NCBI RefSeq assembly: GCF_047238185.1
Contig: NZ_JBDFMI010000006.1
Coordinates: 806,001 to 870,000 of the forward strand
Reading direction: 5' to 3'
Source of the DNA: Bacillus_AD sp047238185
Lineage (GTDB): Bacteria > Bacillota > Bacilli > Bacillales > DSM-1321
Length of the DNA stretch: 64,000 bases
The notes below the pieces were generated by a model, which saw only the letters and a list, made by a program, of their open reading frames with translations, was not told the origin of the DNA and made no database searches. The position numbers were made by a program, and so were the translations under genes. This document shows positions 41,310 through 48,929 of the stretch, in pieces; the first letter of the stretch is position 1; each line of letters starts with the position of its first letter.

Positions 41310-42020
41310 ATGAGTATCCATTTAAACGCTAAAGAAGGCCAAATTTCTGAAAAGGTATTAATGCCGGGAGATCCGCTAAGAGCAAAATATATTGCGGATA
41401 CATTCCTTGAAAATGTAGAGTGCCATAATACAGTCCGTGGAATGTACGGTTATACGGGCACATATAAAGGGCACAAGATTTCCATTCAATCATCAGGTAT
41501 GGGTGCTCCTTCAATGAGCATCTATGCTACTGAATTAATTAAAGATTACGGTGTTAAAAACATTATCCGCATCGGTACAATCGGGGCGATGAAACGTGAA
41601 GTGAAAATCCGTGATATTATCATGGCTATGGCAGCAACGAATGATTCCAAAATGCAGAATTTGATATTCCCGCAAATCAATTACGCTCCAAATGCCAGCT
41701 TTACATTACTGGAAAGAGCATTCCGCCTGTCTAAGGCATATGAAGATATGACTGTCCGTGTTGGCAATGTATATACAGGGGATGCTTTTTATGAAGATGA
41801 TGATTCAATGATTCATAAATTGGCTGATTACGGTGTATTGGGAGTCGATATGGAAACGTCCGCCCTTTATACATTAGGTGCTAAATACGGCATTGACGTA
41901 TTAAGCATTATGACAGTCAGCGACCATGTAATCACTGGTGAAGAAACAACAGCGGAAGAACGCCAAACGACGTTCAATGATATGATTACTGTGGCGTTGG
42001 AAACGCTTGTGAACGAATAA
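41310..42020 (+). CDS. deoD: Purine nucleoside phosphorylase DeoD
   Basis: DeoD cleaves purine (deoxy)nucleosides with phosphate to free base and (deoxy)ribose-1-phosphate. The 236-residue protein has the family features: LMPGDPLRAKYIA with the phosphate-binding arginine, SSGMGAPSMSIYATEL, IRIGTIGA and GVDMETSALYTLG with the ribose-binding Met and Glu. TVSDHVITGE holds the catalytic aspartate. It is the hexameric trimer-of-dimers type. It shares a transcript with the upstream permease, giving an import-and-salvage pair. ATG 41310 follows CAGGAGG. Confidence 0.97.
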   Translation: MSIHLNAKEGQISEKVLMPGDPLRAKYIADTFLENVECHNTVRGMYGYTGTYKGHKISIQSSGMGAPSMSIYATELIKDYGVKNIIRIGTIGAMKREVKIRDIIMAMAATNDSKMQNLIFPQINYAPNASFTLLERAFRLSKAYEDMTVRVGNVYTGDAFYEDDDSMIHKLADYGVLGVDMETSALYTLGAKYGIDVLSIMTVSDHVITGEETTAEERQTTFNDMITVALETLVNE

Positions 42021-42032
42021 GGAATAAAGTCC

Positions 42033-42067
42033 AACCGGATTGCACATGCTGCAATCCGGTTTTTTTC
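42033..42067 (+). terminator. Terminator of the permease-deoD operon
   Basis: AACCGGATTGCA pairs perfectly with TGCAATCCGGTT (12 bp, 5-base loop) and is followed by TTTTTT. Confidence 0.93.
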
Positions 42068-42207
42068 TGCGTTCCCATGGGTAAGAGGTAAGTGGCTAAC
42101 GTATGGATGAAACGGAGATATATAGTAAGATAAAAGAGTTGAAAAGATCCTTCGGAAATGATTAGCGAAGGTTTACTAGAAATATAGAATTAGTGGGAGT
42201 GTAGAGT

Positions 42208-43506
42208 ATGTTTACCATCTTCATCGCAGTCAGTCTGTTTATTCTTACATTAGTGCTTGTCATTTGGCAGCCGCGTGGGCTGGGAATCGGCTGGTCCGCT
42301 TGCGGAGGAGCCTTTTTGGCATTGCTTTTTCAGATTGTCAGCTTACAGGATGTATGGGATGTCACAAGTATTGTATGGAATGCCACTCTTACATTTGTCG
42401 CACTCATTATTATTTCATTGATTTTGGATGAGATCGGTTTCTTTGAATGGGCAGCTCTCCATATGGCCCAATTCGCCAAGGGAAACGGTATTCGTATGTT
42501 TCTCTTGATTTCTATTTTAGGGGCGGTCGTTTCGGCTTTATTTGCGAATGACGGAGGAGCTTTAATATTGACGCCTATTGTTCTGGCAATGGTGAAAGCC
42601 CTCAACTTCAGGGACCGGATGATCATCCCTTTTATCATGGCTAGCGGTTTTATTGCAGATACAACGTCTCTGCCTCTAGTCGTCAGCAATTTGGTGAATA
42701 TTGTATCGGCTGATTTCTTTGATATTTCTTTTGGCGAATATGCCTCGAGAATGATTATCCCGAATTTTTTCAGTTTAGCTGGAAGTATGCTGGCTCTCTT
42801 TCTATTATTCAGGAAGGATATCCCAAAAGTATATGAAACCGAGAAATTGAAAAAGCCGGAAACAGCTATTAAGGATCCGCTTATGTTCCGCTATTCGTGG
42901 CTAGTACTTTTACTATTATTAGTCGGGTATTTTGGAGGCGAATCCATTGGCCTGCCGGTCTCTTTCATTGCATTAACGGTTGCATTCCTATTTTTGCTTC
43001 TGGCCAAAAGAAGCAGGGCAGTCAATATTCCTGTTATTTTAAAGGGCGCTCCCTGGAATATTGTCTTTTTTTCAGTGGGAATGTATGTTGTGGTATACGG
43101 TTTGCGCAATGCAGGTTTAACGGGCTTACTGGCAGGTTTCATTCAATCCCTTACAGAGCACGGTTTGTTTGCAGCTACTTTGGGGATGGGATTCTTATCC
43201 GCTATCTTATCTTCTGTGATGAACAATTTGCCGACTGTGATGATAGATGCATTGGCCATCAATGATGTCCATGCCGTTGGAGCTGTCCGTGAAGCATTAA
43301 TCTATAGCAATATAATCGGCTCTGATCTAGGGCCGAAGATTACACCGATTGGTTCTTTGGCTACGCTTCTATGGCTGCACGTATTGAGAAATAAAGGATT
43401 TCATATCTCCTGGGGATATTATTTCAGAGTAGGTTTAATATTGACGATTCCTACACTTTTTATCACTTTATTAGGATTATACATATGGTTGCACTTTCTG
43501 CATTAA
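42208..43506 (+). CDS. arsB: Arsenite efflux pump ArsB
   Basis: This 432-residue protein belongs to the ArsB/NhaD superfamily, with about 12 membrane segments. It has the family features WNATLTFVALIIISLILDEIGFFEW, SALFANDGGALILTPIV and SSVMNNLPTVMI. ArsB exports arsenite or antimonite, alone as an H+ antiporter or with ArsA. No arsR, arsC or arsA is adjacent, and no ArsR-type dyad was found in the upstream gap, so its regulation is unknown. ATG 42208 follows GGGAG. The convergent gene is an amidase. Confidence 0.93.
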   Translation: MFTIFIAVSLFILTLVLVIWQPRGLGIGWSACGGAFLALLFQIVSLQDVWDVTSIVWNATLTFVALIIISLILDEIGFFEWAALHMAQFAKGNGIRMFLLISILGAVVSALFANDGGALILTPIVLAMVKALNFRDRMIIPFIMASGFIADTTSLPLVVSNLVNIVSADFFDISFGEYASRMIIPNFFSLAGSMLALFLLFRKDIPKVYETEKLKKPETAIKDPLMFRYSWLVLLLLLVGYFGGESIGLPVSFIALTVAFLFLLLAKRSRAVNIPVILKGAPWNIVFFSVGMYVVVYGLRNAGLTGLLAGFIQSLTEHGLFAATLGMGFLSAILSSVMNNLPTVMIDALAINDVHAVGAVREALIYSNIIGSDLGPKITPIGSLATLLWLHVLRNKGFHISWGYYFRVGLILTIPTLFITLLGLYIWLHFLH

Positions 43507-43559
43507 TTGATTGAGGAAAAGGTCATTCATCTACTTGTAGCCGGTCAAGGAATGTTAGG

Positions 43560-45035
43560 CTATTCATAGATAATTGTTTCTTTATCGTTCCTGTACGAAC
43601 AACGTACATAGCCTCTGAATTGATTTTCAAGCAATTCGCCCAGCTGAAAGATGGCATTCTCATTTTTGGGGGAACTGATAATTTGGACGGCAATCGGCAT
43701 TCCTTCCCGATCTTCACCGACCGGAACCGTCAGGGATGGCAGACCCCATACATTTGCATAAGCAGTGAAGGGCATGAATGTTTGGAAGGTTCTACGCGGT
43801 GAGAAAAGCTCTTTGAATACCTGGCCATGTTTAGGCGCTGCAGAGTGATATACAGGAAGAACAAGCAGTGATTGATGGAAGAACTCCTCTACTAGGGTAT
43901 TTCCTTGCTCTATCGTTTTTTCGATTTCTTCCAGTTGTTCTTTTTTGGGCTGAAGCCATTTTGCTCCAATTAACGCCCAAGTTAAAAAGCGGTGGTGGTC
44001 GGAAACTCTGAGGAGTTTTTCTTTTACATATTCCTTCCATATTGGCGGTTTTGGATGGGAAAAAGCAGTTCTGGCAATATCATTGGCGCCATCAATGGAC
44101 ATGATTAGTTGCCACATCAAGGCAGAAGCTTGATAATAAGGAGGTTTTTGATCCGATACAGGGAAGGATTTTTGAAGAAAATCCCGTATATCCATAAGAA
44201 GTGTACGTGTTTTGGAGCTGATAGGATAGTTGATTTGGCCGAGAGGAAGAATGATTTCATACGAATGCAAATCTTGATTATCAGGGATTTTCTCTGATAA
44301 GACCTCGTTTATAAGCTTTGCATCGCGAACAGATTTAGCGATGGCCCCTACACCAAGCATTCGCTTTTGCAAAGGAATCGTCACTTCAGGGAATCCCCCT
44401 TCATAGCTGATTTTTCCATAGCTGCTTTTGAAGCCTACTGTACCGTTAAAATGGCTGGGTATACGAATAGAACCTCCAATATCTGAACCGATTCCAACTG
44501 CTGCGCCTCCAGATGCGACCAAGGCTGCTTCGCCCCCAGAAGAACCGCCTGCAGTCCGCGCTGTATTCCACGGATTATTTGTTCTGCCAAACAGTTTATT
44601 ATCTGTTTCCTGGTAAAAGCACATAGCTGCCGTATTGGTTTTGCCGATGATAATAGCTCCTTCATTCTTTAATAGGTGAACAATATGGGCATCATCCGTA
44701 CTTTGATGGTTTTTACGAGAACGGAGTCCTCCGGTGGTTTTCATTCCTGATACATCCAGGCATTCTTTCATGCTAATGGGGACGCCGGCTAATCTTCCTG
44801 CGTATACCACCCCTTGGTCCAATAAATGATCCATTTCTTCTGCTTCCGCAAGAGCTGCTTCAAAGCGGTCTTCTATCACGCAGTTTAACACAGGATTTAT
44901 AGTAAGGATGGCTTTTATATATATGTTGACTGCATCAACTGAACGTATGGAACGGTTCCTGATTTGTTCAGCTATAGCAGTGGCATCCATATCAAGAATA
45001 GCTGATGGATTACTATTATTTTTTAATTCAATCAT
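43560..45035 (-). CDS. Amidase-signature family hydrolase
   Basis: This 491-residue protein is an amidase-signature enzyme. The catalytic Ser-cisSer-Lys triad is visible: the lysine in PISMKECLDV, the cis-serine and nucleophile in RTAGGSSGGEAALVASGG and SDIGGSIRIPSHFNG. Members hydrolyse aliphatic or aromatic amides in the cytoplasm or act as GatA. No gatB or gatC lies nearby and the sequence lacks GatA's usual features, so a small-molecule amidase is more likely. ATG 45035 follows TAGGAGC. It stands alone with no clear terminator. Confidence 0.9.
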   Translation of the reverse strand: MIELKNNSNPSAILDMDATAIAEQIRNRSIRSVDAVNIYIKAILTINPVLNCVIEDRFEAALAEAEEMDHLLDQGVVYAGRLAGVPISMKECLDVSGMKTTGGLRSRKNHQSTDDAHIVHLLKNEGAIIIGKTNTAAMCFYQETDNKLFGRTNNPWNTARTAGGSSGGEAALVASGGAAVGIGSDIGGSIRIPSHFNGTVGFKSSYGKISYEGGFPEVTIPLQKRMLGVGAIAKSVRDAKLINEVLSEKIPDNQDLHSYEIILPLGQINYPISSKTRTLLMDIRDFLQKSFPVSDQKPPYYQASALMWQLIMSIDGANDIARTAFSHPKPPIWKEYVKEKLLRVSDHHRFLTWALIGAKWLQPKKEQLEEIEKTIEQGNTLVEEFFHQSLLVLPVYHSAAPKHGQVFKELFSPRRTFQTFMPFTAYANVWGLPSLTVPVGEDREGMPIAVQIISSPKNENAIFQLGELLENQFRGYVRCSYRNDKETIIYE

Positions 45036-45164
45036 ATCATCGCTCCTATTTTCTGAAATTTCAAAAACTGTCTATATAATTAAGTATAATGTTTTTTTGC
45101 CCGGGACCCAATAAATATATTATAGAAAGGAGTGGTTTGTTTTCAGCAGCTGGAAGGAGCCATT

Positions 45165-45227
45165 ATGTCAAGATTGTATTTTGGGCAAGGTCAAGATATG
45201 ATATGTGAAAGGAGGAATGATAAGTGA
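45165..45227 (+). CDS. Short upstream ORF coupled to the 45224 gene
   Basis: This 20-codon frame (MSRLYFGQGQDMICERRNDK) has a good GGAAGGAG ribosome site 6 bases upstream. Its stop codon overlaps the GTG start of the next gene (GTGA). The downstream gene's ribosome site is within it. Such overlap is typical of translational coupling. Another short frame with an AAAGGAG site starts nearby at TTG 45137, so which one is used is open. Confidence 0.4.
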   Translation: MSRLYFGQGQDMICERRNDK

Positions 45228-45646
45228 AATTCTTGAAAATTAGCTTCCTAATTATTGTGATTCTTGCAGCAGCAGGATATGGCGTTTACTATTTCGGTAC
45301 GAATTATGCCTCAGATAAAGTAATGAATATGGTTTCAGACCAGTTAGAAAATAGCGGGCAAGTGGATGAAGTGAAAAAGGCGATTGAAAAAGATCCAGAT
45401 CTTAAAAGGTTTGTCCAAGAAGGTGCAAATGCCGATGAAAGCAAGCTGCCATTCAATACGAAAGAAGAAGCTACACGCGTTCTTGTTAAGAAGGTGGGAG
45501 TAAGTGAATTAAAGCGGATTTCTACTGAGGTCAAAAATGGGACAGCTTCCAAACAAGAGATTATGAATGAAGTAGAAAGTAAGTTGTCACCGGAAGAAAT
45601 CCAAGCTCTTAAAGTGATTGCATATAAAGAACTATCAAAGAAATAA
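45224..45646 (+). CDS. Membrane-anchored protein, unknown
   Basis: This 140-residue protein has an N-terminal membrane segment (FLIIVILAAAGYGVYYFG, about residues 8-25). A helical, highly charged extracytoplasmic domain follows (LENSGQVDEVKKAIEKDPDLKRF and KLSPEEIQALKVIAYKEL). It resembles small exported proteins found in many bacilli, but I do not recognise a function. The GTG at 45224 has AAAGGAGG 8 bases upstream, and homologue-like starts fit it. A terminator follows. Confidence 0.75.
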   Translation: MKFLKISFLIIVILAAAGYGVYYFGTNYASDKVMNMVSDQLENSGQVDEVKKAIEKDPDLKRFVQEGANADESKLPFNTKEEATRVLVKKVGVSELKRISTEVKNGTASKQEIMNEVESKLSPEEIQALKVIAYKELSKK

Positions 45647-45651
45647 AGAGT

Positions 45652-45682
45652 AAAAGCATTGCAACCTGTGCAGTGCTTTTTT
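45652..45682 (+). terminator. Rho-independent terminator
   Basis: AAAAGCATTGCA pairs with TGCAGTGCTTTT (one G-T pair, 5-base loop) and TTGTTT follows, 5 bases after the stop codon. Confidence 0.88.
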
Positions 45683-45737
45683 GTTTGGAGTTTTTCTGGG
45701 CATGCGTCTTTTTTTAGGGGAAAAAAGATTGCTTGTT

Positions 45738-45766
45738 CACAAGTTGTTCCTTTTTTTCATAATATA
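45738..45766 (+). promoter_or_regulatory. Sigma-K/E-like promoter of the collagen-like gene
   Basis: CATAATATA at 45758-45766 matches the sigma-K/sigma-E -10 consensus CATANNNTA, and an AC suitable as sigma-K -35 core lies about 17 bases before it. Transcription would start about 25 bases before the GTG. This would place expression in the mother cell late in sporulation, as for exosporium proteins. Confidence 0.6.
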
Positions 45767-45797
45767 ACCAGAAAAACATAGAAAGGGTGATCATATA

Positions 45798-47666
45798 GTG
45801 GGGAAAAAATATTCAAATTGCTATTCGGATAATTATCAACATTTTTGTCCACAAGGCGGATTTCCCGGGGCAGGCGGTATAAGACCACCTTTTCCTCCTG
45901 GACCGCCATTTTTAGGACCAACAGGGCCAACAGGGCCAACAGGTGCAACAGGAATAGGATTAACAGATGTTGTGGTGTTTGACCCAGCATTGGCACCGAC
46001 TTATCTAGCTGGTCAAATTGTTTACTATGAAGGCGGTTTATACGTAGCGAATGTAAATGGACCAGTCGGAGAACCAGGTGTATCACCAGATTATACAGTT
46101 ATCCTCCCGGCAGGATCATTGGGAGGAAGCGGAACTACCGGAGCAACAGGTGCGACCGGAGCGACAGGAGCCGATGGAGCGACAGGCCCAGCAGGAGCCA
46201 CGGGAGCAGCCGGAGCCACAGGAGCAGCCGGAGCCACAGGAGCAGATGGAGCCACAGGAGCAGATGGAGCAACAGGAGCAGCCGGAGCCACGGGAGCAGC
46301 CGGAGCCACAGGAGCAGATGGAGCCACAGGAGCAGATGGAGCCACAGGAGCAGCCGGAGCAACAGGAGCAGATGGAGCAACAGGAGCAGCCGGAGCAACA
46401 GGAGCAGATGGAGCAACCGGTCCAGCCGGAGCCACGGGAGCAGCCGGAGCCACGGGAGCAGATGGAGCAACAGGAGCAGATGGAGCCACAGGAGCAGCAG
46501 GGGCCACAGGAGCAGATGGAGCAACCGGTCCAGCCGGAGCCACGGGAGCAGATGGAGCAACTGGTCCAGCCGGAGCCACGGGAGCCGATGGAGCAACAGG
46601 AGCAGCCGGAGCCACGGGAGCAGCCGGAGCCACAGGAGCAGCCGGAGCAACCGGAGCAGATGGAGCCACAGGAGCAGCCGGAGCCACGGGAGCAGCCGGA
46701 GCCACAGGAGCAGATGGAGCAACCGGTCCAGCCGGAGCCACAGGAGCCACAGGAGCAGCCGGAGCAACAGGAGCAGATGGAGCAACAGGAGCAGCCGGGG
46801 CCACAGGAGCAGATGGAGCAACCGGTCCAGCCGGAGCCACGGGAGCAGATGGAGCAACTGGTCCAGCCGGAGCCACGGGAGCAGCCGGAGCCACGGGAGC
46901 AGATGGAGCAACAGGAGCAGCCGGAGCCACGGGAGCAGCCGGAGCCACGGGAGCAGATGGAGCAACCGGTCCAGCCGGAGCCACGGGAGCAGATGGAGCA
47001 ACTGGTCCAGCCGGAGCCACGGGAGCAGCCGGAGCCACAGGAGCAGATGGAGCCACAGGAGCAGCCGGAGCCACGGGAGCAGCCGGAGCAACCGGAGCAG
47101 ATGGAGCCACAGGAGCAGCCGGAGCCACGGGAGCAGCCGGAGCAACCGGTCCAGCCGGAGCAACCGGTCCAGCCGGAGCAACAGGAGCCACAGGAGCAGC
47201 CGGAGCAACAGGAGCAGCAGGAGCCACAGGAGCTACTGGAGTTACGGGAGCGACTGGAACGGGAACGACTGCAACGAATGCTTATGCAGCTAACACAAGC
47301 GGTTCTGTCATTGCGGTCGTTTTAGGAGGAACAAATATACCTCTTCCGAATTCGCAGGACATTGGCCCTGGTATTACATTTGCGACGGATACGTTCACAC
47401 TTGCTGAAGCAGGAACATATTATATGGAATACACGATACAACTAACGGCAGGCCTATTAGTGGGTTCACGATTAGTAATTGGGGGAACTCCAAATACAGC
47501 TTCAACTATTGCACCGGTCCTAACGTTATCAGGATTTAAGAATAGTGTTATTGTAACTGTGCCTGCAGGAACTACAGTCGCATTGCAGCTGTTTGGTTTA
47601 TTGGGTGCAGCAACGCTAGCATCTGCAGGAACAGGAGCTAATGTCGGTATCATCCGGCTTTCATAG
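45798..47666 (+). CDS. BclA-like collagen-like spore-surface protein
   Basis: This 622-residue protein has four parts. Residues 1-52 are Pro/Gly-rich with GPTGPTGPTGATG. Residues 61-102 (PTYLAGQIVYYEGGLYVANV, GEPGVSPDY) look like a CBM5/12-type chitin-binding module. Residues 110-491 are G-X-Y repeats, almost all GAT/GAA/GAD/GPA triplets. Residues 492-622 resemble the BclA C-terminal jelly-roll trimerisation domain. BclA-type trimers form the hair-like nap of spores. Thr-rich GAT triplets are known O-glycosylation sites in BclA, and glycosyltransferase genes follow. The BclA exosporium-targeting motif is absent. GTG 45798 follows AAAGGGTGATC. Other-frame ORFs here are repeat artefacts. Confidence 0.92.
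   Translation: MGKKYSNCYSDNYQHFCPQGGFPGAGGIRPPFPPGPPFLGPTGPTGPTGATGIGLTDVVVFDPALAPTYLAGQIVYYEGGLYVANVNGPVGEPGVSPDYTVILPAGSLGGSGTTGATGATGATGADGATGPAGATGAAGATGAAGATGADGATGADGATGAAGATGAAGATGADGATGADGATGAAGATGADGATGAAGATGADGATGPAGATGAAGATGADGATGADGATGAAGATGADGATGPAGATGADGATGPAGATGADGATGAAGATGAAGATGAAGATGADGATGAAGATGAAGATGADGATGPAGATGATGAAGATGADGATGAAGATGADGATGPAGATGADGATGPAGATGAAGATGADGATGAAGATGAAGATGADGATGPAGATGADGATGPAGATGAAGATGADGATGAAGATGAAGATGADGATGAAGATGAAGATGPAGATGPAGATGATGAAGATGAAGATGATGVTGATGTGTTATNAYAANTSGSVIAVVLGGTNIPLPNSQDIGPGITFATDTFTLAEAGTYYMEYTIQLTAGLLVGSRLVIGGTPNTASTIAPVLTLSGFKNSVIVTVPAGTTVALQLFGLLGAATLASAGTGANVGIIRLS
46129..47270 (+). repeat. G-X-Y coding repeat array with a 144-bp tandem duplication
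   Basis: An 18-bp unit (two G-X-Y triplet groups, GGAGCCACGGGAGCAGCC type) repeats for about 1.1 kb. Segments starting at 46809 and 46953 are nearly identical over about 100 bases and offset by 144 bp (8 units), showing recent unequal recombination or slippage. The array length is likely to vary between strains. Confidence 0.85.
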
Positions 47667-47696
47667 TTCCGGCGATTGATGAATCATTAGGAAATA

Positions 47697-47738
47697 AAAT
47701 AAGGGGATCGATACTTTTTAGTGTTGGTCCTTTTATTT
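47697..47738 (+). terminator. Terminator of the collagen-like gene
   Basis: AAATAAGGGGATC pairs with GGTCCTTTTATTT (three wobble pairs), ending in TTTTATTT, 31 bases after the stop. Confidence 0.75.
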
Positions 47739-47834
47739 GCTTCTAAATAAATCTAGGGAAAACATGCTTATGAGAGCTAAGACATTCCTATACCTGCATA
47801 CATTGATAACAGCTTTTGAATAGGAGGGGGTTTT

Positions 47835-48926
47835 TTGATTTCGGTCAGTTTATGCATGATCGTCAAAAACGAGGAGAAAGTATTGTCCAGATGCCTGGAA
47901 AGCGTAGCAGATATGGTAGAAGAAATCGTTATAATCGATACAGGTTCCACTGATGAAACGAAGAAGATTGCAAAAAGGTATACAGATAAAATTTATGATT
48001 TTGAATGGGAAGATGATTTTGCCAAAGCGCGCAATTATGGATTCAGTAAAGCAACTAAGGAATATACACTATGGCTGGACGCCGATGATGTAATTCTCGA
48101 AGAAGACCGAAAAAAATTTCAAGAGCTTAAGGAGTCGCTAGATCCTTCCTATGATTCTGTCCAGATGGTGTATGTATTGGCTACCGATGGAAATGGTGCA
48201 GCTACCAGCAGTTTAAATAGAAATCGTTTGGTGAAAACGTCTAGAGGATTCAAATGGATCGGTGTTGTACATGAGTTTTTGGAAGTGTACGGAAAAATAT
48301 TTTACAGCGATATCTGTATAACACATAAAAGTGTAAAGACAGGAAAGTCGGATCGCAACCTTAAAATATATGAAAAGAAATTGGCGCAAAAAGAGGAATT
48401 CAGTCCGAGGGATTTGTATTACTTTGGGAATGAGTGCTTTGATCATGCATTGTTTGATCGGGCGGTTGAGAACTACCGTGCCTTTCTTGATACTAAAAAG
48501 GGATGGGTGGAAGATTGTATCAGGGCATGTGACCAAGCGGCTGAAGCCTTAATTCAGTTAACCAAAAACAAAGAAGCGGAACAATATATCTATGAGTCTT
48601 TTTCGTATGATCTGCCAAGGGCAAGCCTTTGCTGCAAATTAGGATATCTTCGTCTAGCAGAAAAGAAGTTCGAACAGGCTATTTTTTGGTATAAACAGGC
48701 TGCAGAATCTGATTTTGACAGAGTAAAAGCAACGGGGACGATTGTTAACTATGCGTATTATACATGGCTCCCCCATCTGCAGCTATGCGTCTGCTACGAC
48801 TCTGTAGGAAAATACGAGCAAGCCTATTATCATAACGAGATGGCAGGCCTTTATCAGCCTTTCAATCCAAGTGTGCTGCATAATAAGCGTTATCTGGAAA
48901 GCTTACTGTCAGCCAAGGAGGTGTAG
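47835..48926 (+). CDS. GT2 glycosyltransferase with C-terminal TPR-like region
   Basis: This 363-residue protein has an N-terminal GT-A glycosyltransferase family 2 domain (about residues 1-200): SLCMIVKNEEKVLSRCLESV, EIVIIDTGSTDETKKIA and the D-x-D-type LWLDADDVIL. The C-terminal helical part (about 205-350) resembles TPR repeats (YYFGNECFDHALFDRAVENY, EKKFEQAIFWYKQAA). This architecture is shared with protein glycosyltransferases such as SunS. It starts at TTG 47835 after AGGAGGGGG. It follows the collagen-like gene and is 3 bases from the next gene, so glycosylation of that protein is likely but unproven. Confidence 0.9.
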   Translation: MISVSLCMIVKNEEKVLSRCLESVADMVEEIVIIDTGSTDETKKIAKRYTDKIYDFEWEDDFAKARNYGFSKATKEYTLWLDADDVILEEDRKKFQELKESLDPSYDSVQMVYVLATDGNGAATSSLNRNRLVKTSRGFKWIGVVHEFLEVYGKIFYSDICITHKSVKTGKSDRNLKIYEKKLAQKEEFSPRDLYYFGNECFDHALFDRAVENYRAFLDTKKGWVEDCIRACDQAAEALIQLTKNKEAEQYIYESFSYDLPRASLCCKLGYLRLAEKKFEQAIFWYKQAAESDFDRVKATGTIVNYAYYTWLPHLQLCVCYDSVGKYEQAYYHNEMAGLYQPFNPSVLHNKRYLESLLSAKEV

Positions 48927-48929
48927 GAA

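Noticed and set aside
42067..42207. ArsR operator upstream of arsB
   Set aside because: No imperfect ATA-N-TAT-type dyad convincing enough was found in the 140-base gap.
46129..47270. CRISPR-like regular repeats
   Set aside because: Repeats are contiguous coding triplets with no unique spacers and no cas genes nearby.
46057..47325. A 422-codon plus-strand ORF rich in Glu, Gln and Pro, and minus-strand ORFs of 378 and 357 codons, over the collagen array
   Set aside because: They exist only because the 18-bp repeat has no stop codon in several frames. They lack ribosome sites and any non-repeat domain, while the frame at 45798 has folded domains on both sides.
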